This document shows, in pieces, positions 7,219 through 12,935 of a stretch of 13,471 nucleotides of DNA. Source of the DNA: Euzebyaceae bacterium. GTDB lineage: Bacteria > Actinomycetota > Nitriliruptoria > Euzebyales > Egibacteraceae. The stretch covers positions 1 to 13,471 of the forward strand of contig JACCXR010000028.1 in the NCBI GenBank assembly GCA_013696915.1, written 5' to 3'. The position numbers and the translations under genes were made by a program. Each line of letters opens with the position of its first letter. Within the stretch, counting starts at the first letter, position 1. The notes below the pieces were generated by a model. The model was not told the DNA's origin and made no database searches. It saw only the letters and a list, made by a program, of their open reading frames with translations.

Positions 7219-8342
7219 AGATCGCGCTCGTCTGCCCCTACGACTGGTCCAAGCCGGGCGGGGTCCGCAGCCACGTCGCCAGCCTCGCCGCCCACCTGGC
7301 CCCCGACCACGACGTGCGGGTCTTCGCCCCCGCCTCGCGCCCGCTCTCCAGGTCCGGGATCGAGCGGCACGTCGTGGTCGTCGGACGCCCGCTGCCGATC
7401 CCGTACAACCGCTCGGTCGCGCCGGTGGCCCTGTCCCCCCTGGCGGTCCGCCGCACGGTCCGGGCGCTGCGGGAGTTCGAGCCGCACGTCCTGCACGTCC
7501 ACGAGCCGCTCGCGCCGGTCGTCGCGGCGGCGGCGGCGGCCTTCGGTCCCCGCCCGATCGTGGCGACGTTTCACTCGTGGTCCTCCGCGGACCGGCTCTA
7601 CCGGCTGGTGGCGCCGGTCGCCCGCAGGGTCGCGCAGCGGGTCGACGTCCGCATCGCGGTGTCACCGTCGGCGCAGCAGTTCGCCGCCCGCGCCCTGGGG
7701 ATGCCGCTCGGGGCGTTCCGAGTGCTGCCCAACGGCGTGGACGAGGCCGCCTTCGGCGCCGCCGAGCCCCTGCCGCACCTGGCGGACGGCAACCGGCCGC
7801 TCCTGCTGTTCGTCGGCCGCCTGGAACAGCGCAAGGGCGTCGACGTCCTCGTCCGCGCGTTCCTGCGGCTCCGCGCCTCCGACCAGCGCCTGCGACTGTG
7901 CGTCGTCGGCGAGGGGCCCGAACGCGAACGCTGCCAGCAGATGGTCCCGCCCTCGATCCGGCCGGACGCGATGTTCGTCGGAGCGGTCGCCCAGTCCGAC
8001 CTGGCGCGCTACCACGCGAGCGCCGACGTCTTCGTCTCGCCGGCGACCGGCGGCGAGTCATTCGGCATCGTCCTGCTCGAGGCGATGGCCGCGGGACTGG
8101 CGGTCGTGGCGTCGGACATCCCCGGCTACCGCACGGTGATGAAGGACGGGCGGGAGGGCCGGCTCGTCCCGCCGGGGAACGCCTTCGCCCTCGCGGAGGC
8201 CGTCGCGACGCTGCTCGCGAACGAGCGGCTGCGCCGGGCGATGGCCGTCGAGGGCCGGCGGACCGCCGCCGAGTACGCCTGGCCCGTCGTCGGCAGGCGG
8301 CTCGAAGAGGTCTACCGCGCCGTCCTCCGCGCCAGCTCGTGA
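7215..8342 (+). CDS. pimA: Phosphatidylinositol alpha-mannosyltransferase PimA
   Basis: This 375-residue GT4-family glycosyltransferase transfers mannose from GDP-mannose to phosphatidylinositol, the first committed PIM step, at the inner membrane surface. The N-terminal Rossmann domain starts MKIALVCPYDWSKPGGVRSHV with the glycine-rich loop GGV at 15-17; TFHSW places the catalytic-region histidine at His120. The donor-binding domain has FVGRLEQRKGVDVL (199-212, Arg202 and Lys207) and the E-x7-E motif GGESFGIVLLEAMAAG (Glu281, Glu289). Length matches mycobacterial PimA (about 378-386). The GTG start overlaps the acyltransferase stop as GTGA. I see no obvious start-site signal, so translation is probably coupled. 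The position equals Rv2610c in M. tuberculosis. Confidence 0.95.
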   Translation: MKIALVCPYDWSKPGGVRSHVASLAAHLAPDHDVRVFAPASRPLSRSGIERHVVVVGRPLPIPYNRSVAPVALSPLAVRRTVRALREFEPHVLHVHEPLAPVVAAAAAAFGPRPIVATFHSWSSADRLYRLVAPVARRVAQRVDVRIAVSPSAQQFAARALGMPLGAFRVLPNGVDEAAFGAAEPLPHLADGNRPLLLFVGRLEQRKGVDVLVRAFLRLRASDQRLRLCVVGEGPERERCQQMVPPSIRPDAMFVGAVAQSDLARYHASADVFVSPATGGESFGIVLLEAMAAGLAVVASDIPGYRTVMKDGREGRLVPPGNAFALAEAVATLLANERLRRAMAVEGRRTAAEYAWPVVGRRLEEVYRAVLRASS

Positions 8343-8346
8343 GCCC

Positions 8347-8871
8347 GTGCTCGTCGTCGTGGGGATCTGGTTCGTCGTCGCCTACAACGGGCTCGTGGCG
8401 CTGCGCAACCGGGTGCAGAACGCGTGGTCGCAGATCGACGTGCAGCTCAAGCGCCGCTACGACCTGATCCCGAACCTGGTCTCCACGGTCTAAGGGCTAC
8501 GCCACGCACGAGCGGGAGACGCTCGACTCGGTGACCCGGGCCCGTGCCGCCGCGATGGCCGCCACCGGCGTTGGCGAGCAGGCCGTCGCCGAGAACCAGC
8601 TCAGCCAGGCGCTGTTCAACCTGCGCGCCGTCGCCGAGGCCTACCCCGACCCAAGGCGAACGAGAACTTCGCGCGGCTCCAGCAGGACCTGACCGACACC
8701 GAGGACAAGATCGCGTTCAGCCGCCAGTTCTACAACGACACCGTGAACCGCTACGACACGAAGCGGCAGTCGATCCCCACGAACATCGTCGCCGGGGCCG
8801 CGAAGTTCCAGGCGTTCGAGTACTTCGAGGCCGACACCGACAGCCGCACCCCGGTGAAGGTGGAGTTCTAG
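8347..8871 (+). pseudogene. lemA: LemA family gene broken by two compensating single-base indels
   Basis: The three frame segments together read as one LemA protein of about 174 residues: a short N-terminal membrane segment (VLVVVGIWFVVAYNGLVAL), then NRVQNAWSQIDVQLKRRYDLIPNLVSTV, then KGYATHERETLDSVTRARAAAM, and finally the C-terminal block TEDKIAFSRQFYNDTVNRYDT. Frame 1 runs from the GTG at 8347 to an immediate TAA at 8491-8493, where an extra T breaks the expected GTC-AAG-GGC. The next frame runs 8492-8650 and is lost at 8651-8652, where the codon before AAG has only two bases. The last frame runs from 8653 to the TAG at 8869-8871. All three parts keep GC-rich wobble positions and conserved residues, so the damage is either very recent or a sequencing/assembly error. 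LemA proteins are membrane-anchored helical proteins of uncertain function. The gap to pimA is 4 nt. Confidence 0.8.
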
Positions 8872-8886
8872 ACCCGTCGCCGCCGT

Positions 8887-8915
8887 GTGACGCTTCGGGG
8901 CGCCGGCGCTACGCT
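8887..8915 (+). promoter_or_regulatory. Promoter of pdxS
   Basis: GTGACG (8887-8892, four of six matches to TTGACA) and TACGCT (8910-8915, TAnnnT) are separated by exactly 17 bp. Transcription would start near 8922, giving a leader of about 64 nt. This is the best-formed promoter in the window and separates pdxS from the thrS-lemA operon. Confidence 0.6.
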
Positions 8916-8985
8916 GGCGGGTGGGAGCAGGCCATGGCGAACAGCGCCGGCCCCGTCTCGGATCGCCTCCCGGAGTGGACCCGCC

Positions 8986-9879
8986 GTGACCGAACAGACC
9001 CAGGTCGGCACCGCCCGCGTGAAGCGGGGACTGGCCGAGATGCTCAAGGGCGGCGTCATCATGGACGTCGTCACCCCCGACCAGGCCAAGATGGCCGAGG
9101 AGGCCGGCGCGGTCGCCGTCATGGCGCTCGAGCGCGTCCCGGCCGACATCCGCCGCGACGGCGGCGTCGCCCGGATGTCCGACCCCGACATGATCGACGG
9201 CATCGTGGCCGCCGTGTCCATCCCGGTGATGGCGAAGGCGCGGATCGGCCACTTCGCCGAGGCGCAGGTCCTCCAGGCGCTCGGGGTCGACTACGTCGAC
9301 GAGTCCGAGGTCCTCACGCCCGCCGACGAGGCGCACCACATCGACAAGCACGCCTTCACCGTCCCGTTCGTGTGCGGGGCGACGAACCTGGGCGAGGCGC
9401 TGCGCCGGATCTCCGAGGGTGCGGCGATGGTCCGCTCGAAGGGCGAGGCGGGCACCGGCAACGTCGTCGAGGCCGTGCGCCACATGCGCGCGATCACGGG
9501 CGGCATCCGCCGGCTGGCGACGCTCGGCGGGGACGAGCTCTACGCCGAAGCCAAGGAGCTGCGCGCCCCGGTCGACCTCGTCCGCGAGGTCGCCGCCGCC
9601 GGCCGCCTGCCGGTGGTGCTGTTCACCGCCGGCGGGATCGCCACCCCGGCCGACGCCGCGCTGATGATGCAGCTCGGCGCCGACGGCGTCTTCGTCGGCT
9701 CGGGGGTCTTCAAGTCCGGCGACCCCGCGAAGCGTGCCCGCGCGATCGTCGAGGCCACCACCTATTTCAACGACCCCGACGTGGTCGCCAAGGTCAGCCG
9801 CGGCCTCGGCGAGGCCATGGTCGGGATCAACCTCGACACCCTCGACCCGTCGCAGCGCCTCGCCACCCGCGGCTGGTAG
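8986..9879 (+). CDS. pdxS: Pyridoxal 5'-phosphate synthase, PdxS subunit
   Basis: This 297-residue (beta/alpha)8-barrel builds PLP from ribose 5-phosphate, glyceraldehyde 3-phosphate and ammonia supplied by PdxT, in the DXP-independent vitamin B6 pathway. Key residues are all visible: Asp27 in MDVVTP, the Schiff-base lysine Lys84 in MAKARIGHF, Lys152 in SKGEAGTGNV, and the phosphate-binding FTAGGIATPADAALMMQLGADGVFVGSG (213-240). Length is normal (about 290-305). The GTG at 8986 is chosen because family proteins begin shortly before GTARVKRG, and GGAGTGGA lies 7-10 nt upstream. The frame is open further upstream (to 8887), but that part overlaps the promoter and has no family similarity. The gap to pdxT is 111 nt. 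Confidence 0.97.
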   Translation: MTEQTQVGTARVKRGLAEMLKGGVIMDVVTPDQAKMAEEAGAVAVMALERVPADIRRDGGVARMSDPDMIDGIVAAVSIPVMAKARIGHFAEAQVLQALGVDYVDESEVLTPADEAHHIDKHAFTVPFVCGATNLGEALRRISEGAAMVRSKGEAGTGNVVEAVRHMRAITGGIRRLATLGGDELYAEAKELRAPVDLVREVAAAGRLPVVLFTAGGIATPADAALMMQLGADGVFVGSGVFKSGDPAKRARAIVEATTYFNDPDVVAKVSRGLGEAMVGINLDTLDPSQRLATRGW

Positions 9880-9881
9880 TC

Positions 9882-9899
9882 CCCGCCGGAAGGAGCGGG
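9882..9899 (+). terminator. Weak hairpin after pdxS
   Basis: CCCGC (9882-9886) pairs with GCGGG (9895-9899) around an 8-nt loop, three bases after the pdxS stop. There is no U-tract. Partial termination or an mRNA 3' end here is possible because pdxT seems to have its own promoter. Confidence 0.25.
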
Positions 9900-9978
9900 T
9901 CGGATCGGCCGCGCGGTCGTTCGGGCGATGCGCGCCCACGGGCAGACCTTCCGATCGGGTGCTGGCGCGGGGCGGCGC

Positions 9979-9984
9979 TAGCGT
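9979..9984 (+). promoter_or_regulatory. -10 box giving a leaderless pdxT transcript
   Basis: TAGCGT (TAnnnT, context CGCTAGCGTTG) ends 6 nt before the pdxT ATG, so transcription should start at or next to the A of the start codon. No purine-rich ribosome binding site is present in between. No convincing -35 is seen at 16-18 bp. Confidence 0.5.
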
Positions 9985-9990
9985 TGCGGT

Positions 9991-10680
9991 ATGTCGCACA
10001 GGGTGCCGGGGGAACCGCTCGTCGGCCGGCGCGCCGCTGACCCGCCCGGCGCCGGCCCGGTCGTCGGGGTGCTCGCGCTCCAGGGCGACGTCCTGGAGCA
10101 CCTGCGGATCCTGCGGGCGGTCGGGGCCCGCGCGGTCGCTGTGAAGCGGCCGGAGGAGCTCGGCGCCCTCGACGGCCTCGTGATCCCCGGCGGCGAGTCG
10201 ACGACAATCGGCAAGCTCGCCGAGATGTACGGGCTCATGCACCCGCTGCGGGGCCTGCTTGCCGACGGGCTGCCCGCCTTCGGCACCTGCGCCGGCGCGA
10301 TCCTGCTCGGCCGCGTCGCCCTCGGCAACGACGGTCAGCCGTCCGGCCAGCCGCTGCTCGGGGTGATGGACACCGTCGTCCGGCGCAACGCCTTTGGGCG
10401 CCAGGTCGACAGCTTCGAGGCCGACCTCGACATCCCGGGGGTCGACGGCGGACCGCTCCACGCCGTCTTCATCCGGGCTCCGTGGATCGAGGAGACGGGC
10501 CCGGACGTCGAGGTCCTCGCGACGGTCGACCCGCCCGACCGGGAGGGCAGACCGACGGGTGATAAGGTCGTTCTGGCCCGGCAGGGCCGCATCCTCGCGT
10601 CGGCGTTCCACCCTGAGCTGACCGGGGACGACCGACTCCACCGGCTCTTCGTGGAGGCCATCATCGAGGGCGAGGTCTGA
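9991..10680 (+). CDS. pdxT: Pyridoxal 5'-phosphate synthase, glutaminase subunit PdxT
   Basis: This 229-residue class I-type glutamine amidotransferase releases ammonia from glutamine and channels it into PdxS. The catalytic triad is Cys100 in FGTCAGAI, His207 and Glu209 in SAFHPELTGD; the PGGEST oxyanion motif is at 67-72, and VLALQGDVLEH (28-37) is the family N-terminus. About 23 residues precede that motif, whereas most PdxT proteins start within three or four residues of it. No other ATG lies nearby (a GTG at 10003 is possible), and the ATG at 9991 fits a leaderless mRNA, so it is kept. The extra segment (MSHRVPGEPLVGRRAADPPG) is Pro/Arg-rich and probably disordered. yebC follows after 4 nt and is likely co-transcribed. 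Confidence 0.96.
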   Translation: MSHRVPGEPLVGRRAADPPGAGPVVGVLALQGDVLEHLRILRAVGARAVAVKRPEELGALDGLVIPGGESTTIGKLAEMYGLMHPLRGLLADGLPAFGTCAGAILLGRVALGNDGQPSGQPLLGVMDTVVRRNAFGRQVDSFEADLDIPGVDGGPLHAVFIRAPWIEETGPDVEVLATVDPPDREGRPTGDKVVLARQGRILASAFHPELTGDDRLHRLFVEAIIEGEV

Positions 10681-10684
10681 GGCG

Positions 10685-11434
10685 ATGTCCGGCCACAGCA
10701 AATGGGCGACGATCAAGCACCAGAAGGGTGCGAAGGACGCGAAGCGCGGCAAGCTCTTCGCGCGTCTCATTCGCGGGATCGAAGCGGCCGCGAAGGTCGG
10801 CGGCCCCGATCCCGCCGGCAACCCGACGCTCGCGACGGCCGTCCAGAAGGCCAAGGACGCCTCGGTCCCCAAGGACAACATCGAGCGTGCCCTGAAGCGG
10901 GCCGCCGGCGGCCTGGAGGGCGTGCACTACGACACGATCTACTACGAGGGCTACGCCCCCGGCGGGGTGGCCCTCTACGTGGAGTGCCTGACCGACAACC
11001 GCAACCGCGCGGGCAATGACGTCCGGGCGGCGTTCAACAAGAACGGCGGGTCGCTCGCCGAGCCCGGGGCCGTGAACTACCTGTTCGCCCGCAAGGGTGT
11101 CCTCCTCGTCCCGGCCGACCGCGCCACGGAGGACGACATCCTCCTCGCCGGGCTCGACGCCGGCATCACCGACGTCCGCGCCGACGAGGAGACCTTCACG
11201 GTCACGACCGAGCCGGCGGACGTCCAGGCGGTCCGCTCGGCGCTGGAGGGCGCGGGCATCCCCGTGGAGTCGTCGGACTCGACGCTGGTGCCGTCGGTCA
11301 CCGTCCCGATCGCCGACGAGTCCGTCGCGAAGCAGGTCCTGCGCCTCGTGGACGCGCTTGAGGACTGCGACGACGTCCAGGAGGTCTTCTCCAACTTCGA
11401 CATCCCGGACCGGATCCTGGAAGCGGTCGCCTGA
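10685..11434 (+). CDS. yebC: YebC/TACO1 family protein
   Basis: A 249-residue protein with the hallmark N-terminus MSGHSKWATIKHQKGAKDAKRGKLF and the family blocks NIERALKRAAGG (66-77), YEGYAPGGVALYVECLTDNRNR (87-108) and FNKNGGSLAEPGAV (116-129). The length and three-domain layout are normal. YebC proteins were long annotated as transcriptional regulators; more recent work links members to relief of ribosome stalling at proline-rich stretches, so the general term is safer. GAGG at 10672-10675, inside the end of pdxT, serves as ribosome binding site 9 nt before the ATG. In actinobacteria yebC is commonly found close upstream of ruvC-ruvA-ruvB; here about 1.5 kb of other DNA lies between. Confidence 0.97.
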   Translation: MSGHSKWATIKHQKGAKDAKRGKLFARLIRGIEAAAKVGGPDPAGNPTLATAVQKAKDASVPKDNIERALKRAAGGLEGVHYDTIYYEGYAPGGVALYVECLTDNRNRAGNDVRAAFNKNGGSLAEPGAVNYLFARKGVLLVPADRATEDDILLAGLDAGITDVRADEETFTVTTEPADVQAVRSALEGAGIPVESSDSTLVPSVTVPIADESVAKQVLRLVDALEDCDDVQEVFSNFDIPDRILEAVA

Positions 11435-11464
11435 TCCCGCCGGCCGCTGGGCGCCCGCTCAACG

Positions 11465-11494
11465 CTGTGAGGGGCCTGGCTGTGAGGGGCCTGG
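11465..11494. repeat. Tandem 15-bp direct repeat downstream of yebC
   Basis: CTGTGAGGGGCCTGG occurs twice head to tail (11465-11479 and 11480-11494), followed by a further CCTGG. It lies 30 nt after the yebC stop and just before the first palindrome. The rest of the yebC to AbiEi-like gap (11435-11731) shows only the two palindromes and a DnaA-box-like 9-mer, with no credible gene. Confidence 0.8.
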
Positions 11495-11518
11495 CCTGGC
11501 CGCCGGCGCCGCTCAACG

Positions 11519-11558
11519 TTCGAAGGGTAGACGCCGATAGTCGCGTCTAGCCTTCGAA
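11519..11558. repeat. Palindromic element, copy 1
   Basis: Arms TTCGAAGGGTAGACGC (11519-11534) and GCGTCTAGCCTTCGAA (11543-11558) are complementary at 15 of 16 positions (one G-G mismatch) around the 8-nt centre CGATAGTC. The similarity to copy 2 continues outward: TCAACG on the left and a CCCGGGGTGGCC-like stretch on the right, so the duplicated unit is about 63 bp with an 81-bp period. It could also act as a terminator for yebC, but has no U-tract. Confidence 0.9.
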
Positions 11559-11599
11559 CCCGGGGTGGCCTGCGGCCTCCGCTGCCGCCCCTTTCAACG

Positions 11600-11639
11600 T
11601 TCGAAGGGTAGGCGCCGATAGTCGCGTCTAGCCTTCGAA
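11600..11639. repeat. Palindromic element, copy 2
   Basis: Arms TTCGAAGGGTAGGCGC (11600-11615) and GCGTCTAGCCTTCGAA (11624-11639) surround the same centre CGATAGTC as copy 1. The only arm change from copy 1 is A to G at 11612, which gives a G-T/G-U pair rather than a lost stem in RNA. It lies 92 bp before the start codon of the AbiEi-like gene. Confidence 0.9.
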
Positions 11640-11669
11640 GCCCGGGTGGCCCGCGGGCGTCGGCCGAAC

Positions 11670-11678
11670 TTTTCCACA
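11670..11678 (+). other. DnaA-box-like 9-mer
   Basis: TTTTCCACA differs from the consensus DnaA box TTATCCACA at one position. It is followed by GGGAAGCCCTTCC, which can form a short 5-bp hairpin. It is single, so it is not an origin; it lies 53 bp upstream of the AbiEi-like gene and could influence it. Confidence 0.3.
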
Positions 11679-11731
11679 GGGAAGCCCTTCCGGTAGGGGA
11701 GCGGCTCGAAGCGGAGGCGCATGCTGCGGCC

Positions 11732-12676
11732 ATGCGCGGATGGACTGGCCTTGTGACGCTCGCCGAGCGGCAGCACGGCGTCTTCGCCCTGTGGCAGGCG
11801 GTCCATCTCGGGCTGTCCCCCAGGACCGTGCAGGCCTGCGTCACCACGCGGGGTTGGCAGCGACTGCACCACGGCGTCTACGCCTTGCCGGGGTCCGCCG
11901 CCACGTACTCCCGCAGGCTGATGGCCGCCAGGCTCGCGATCGGCGGAGAGTCGCTCGTCTGCGGACGCGGCGCCGCCCACGCCTGGGGGATGACGGAGGC
12001 GAGACCGTTCCCGGCTGAGATCATGGTCCCCGAAGGCTGTGCGACGACGGCGCGCAAGGGCATCGTCGTCCGCCGGTCCCGCACCCTCATCCCTGCCGAC
12101 CGGTCGTTCATCGGCCCGCTGGATCTCACGTCGCCGGTTCGATCCGTGATCGACATGCACCGCGCCGGTCTTGAGGAGCTGACCGAGGTCGCGGCGACCG
12201 GCGTCCAGCTGGGGCTGTTCTCACTGCTGGAGTTGCGCCACCGCTGCGACCTGCTGGGGATCTGCCCGGGCGTCCGCAAGATGCGTGCGGTGATCGAGGG
12301 CCTGGGGCTTGACGGGAAGACTGACTCGACGTTCGAGCGTGACGTCCGCCGCTTCCTCCGGGCCAATGGAATCCACCCGCACCCCGGCATCTTCGACCTG
12401 GTCATCGACGGCTTCCCGATCGCGCGGCTCGACATGGCCTTCCCGGCCGAGCAGGCGTTCATCGACGCCGAAGGGTTCGGTTGGCACTCGCTGCCGTCCG
12501 CGCACCGCGCCGACCGGGTGCGGGCCAACGACATCCACAATCTTGAATGGGAGCCCGTCTACCTGACCAAGACGGAGTTCCGCGAGACGCCTGAACGGTT
12601 CCTCCGACAGCTCCGCCAGGCTCTCGCGCGCCGCGCGCCGGGCCCCACGGCGCGGCCCGCAACCTTCGAAGGCTAG
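11732..12676 (+). CDS. AbiEi-type winged-helix protein with C-terminal DUF559 nuclease-fold domain
   Basis: A 314-residue protein. Residues about 7-55 (LVTLAERQHGVFALWQAVHLGLSPRTVQ...WQRLHHGVYALPG) match the N-terminal winged-helix of AbiEi-like type IV antitoxins. Residues about 197-300 match DUF559, a Vsr/PD-(D/E)xK-like fold: TDSTFERDVRRFL (Glu202), IARLDMAFPAEQAFIDAEGFGWH with Asp234, Asp245, Glu247 and His252, then ADRVRANDIHNLEWEPVYLT. DUF559 proteins usually read E-x-D-G where this one reads D-A-E-G, so two acidic positions are exchanged. Such fused genes are common and scattered in actinobacteria; their function is not established, and defence or DNA repair is a guess. No AbiEii nucleotidyltransferase toxin adjoins. 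GGAGG lies 14 nt before the ATG, a poor spacing; a GTG at 11753 is an alternative start. Paired palindromes flank the gene and its stop is inside one. Confidence 0.85.
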   Translation: MRGWTGLVTLAERQHGVFALWQAVHLGLSPRTVQACVTTRGWQRLHHGVYALPGSAATYSRRLMAARLAIGGESLVCGRGAAHAWGMTEARPFPAEIMVPEGCATTARKGIVVRRSRTLIPADRSFIGPLDLTSPVRSVIDMHRAGLEELTEVAATGVQLGLFSLLELRHRCDLLGICPGVRKMRAVIEGLGLDGKTDSTFERDVRRFLRANGIHPHPGIFDLVIDGFPIARLDMAFPAEQAFIDAEGFGWHSLPSAHRADRVRANDIHNLEWEPVYLTKTEFRETPERFLRQLRQALARRAPGPTARPATFEG

Positions 12677-12701
12677 GCGCAGCAGTGGGCGCCTAGCCTT
12701 C
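12668..12701. repeat. Palindromic element, copy 3 (contains the AbiEi-like stop codon)
   Basis: Arms GAAGGCTAGGCGC (12668-12680) and GCGCCTAGCCTTC (12689-12701) are perfectly complementary over 13 bp around the centre AGCAGTGG. The left side extends to CCTTCGAAGG (12663-12672), itself a perfect palindrome. The TAG at 12674-12676 is the stop of the AbiEi-like gene, so its last residues (TFEG) are encoded by the element. Confidence 0.9.
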
Positions 12702-12760
12702 ATGAGATGGGCTCCGGCCCTTCGCTCGACCCCCGTACCGCCCTCGTCCTCGAAACACTT

Positions 12761-12794
12761 GAAGGGTAGACGCAGCAGTCGGCGCCTACCCTTC
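12761..12794. repeat. Palindromic element, copy 4
   Basis: Arms GAAGGGTAGACGC (12761-12773) and GCGCCTACCCTTC (12782-12794) pair at 12 of 13 positions around the centre AGCAGTCG, nearly identical to that of copy 3. Unlike copies 1-3, the right arm reads TACCCTTC rather than TAGCCTTC, matching its own left arm, which keeps the stem paired. Confidence 0.9.
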
Positions 12795-12800
12795 GACGAT

Positions 12801-12834
12801 GCGCGCGGGGGGCCTGCGGCGCGCGGGGCCTGCG
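12801..12834. repeat. Imperfect GC-rich direct repeat between copy 4 and ruvC
   Basis: GCGCGCGGGGGGCCTGCG (12801-12818) is followed directly by GCGCGCGGGGCCTGCG (12819-12834), differing by two G. A third partial GGCCTGCGCC is at 12861-12870. The remainder of the gap 12677-12935 holds copies 3 and 4 and the ruvC promoter region, with no credible gene. Confidence 0.6.
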
Positions 12835-12890
12835 CCCGGTCCGGACCCGGCGCTCGACCGGGCCTGCGCCACCCTGGACGGCGCGGCTGC

Positions 12891-12896
12891 TAGCCT
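12891..12896 (+). promoter_or_regulatory. Candidate -10 box for ruvC
   Basis: TAGCCT (TAnnnT) lies about 40 nt before the ruvC GTG, leaving a leader of about 33 nt that contains AGGAGG (12921-12926). The -10 is embedded in CTAGCCTTC, the same 9-mer as the right arm of palindromes 1-3. No good -35 is seen. Confidence 0.4.
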
Positions 12897-12935
12897 TCCG
12901 GGGCGTACACACGTTCGACGAGGAGGGCTCCAGGC

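Noticed and set aside
8485..8660. Programmed frameshifting in lemA
   Set aside because: No slippery heptamer or RF2-like CTT-TGA site is present, and both a +1 and a compensating event would be needed in one short gene.
8641..10881. 746-residue open frame on the minus strand opposite lemA, pdxS and pdxT
   Set aside because: It spans three recognisable plus-strand genes and mirrors their codons; no domain is seen.
11670..11678. Replication origin
   Set aside because: Only one DnaA-like box, no AT-rich region, no dnaA or dnaN nearby.
11721..11756. Short leader peptide starting at the ATG at 11721 (MLRPCADGLAL)
   Set aside because: Its ribosome binding site is only 3 nt away, and it overlaps the real coding start; no conserved feature supports it.
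11513..12794. CRISPR array or integron attC sites
   Set aside because: Only four copies with unequal spacing, symmetric arms, a gene in the middle, no spacer-like units, and no cas or integrase gene.
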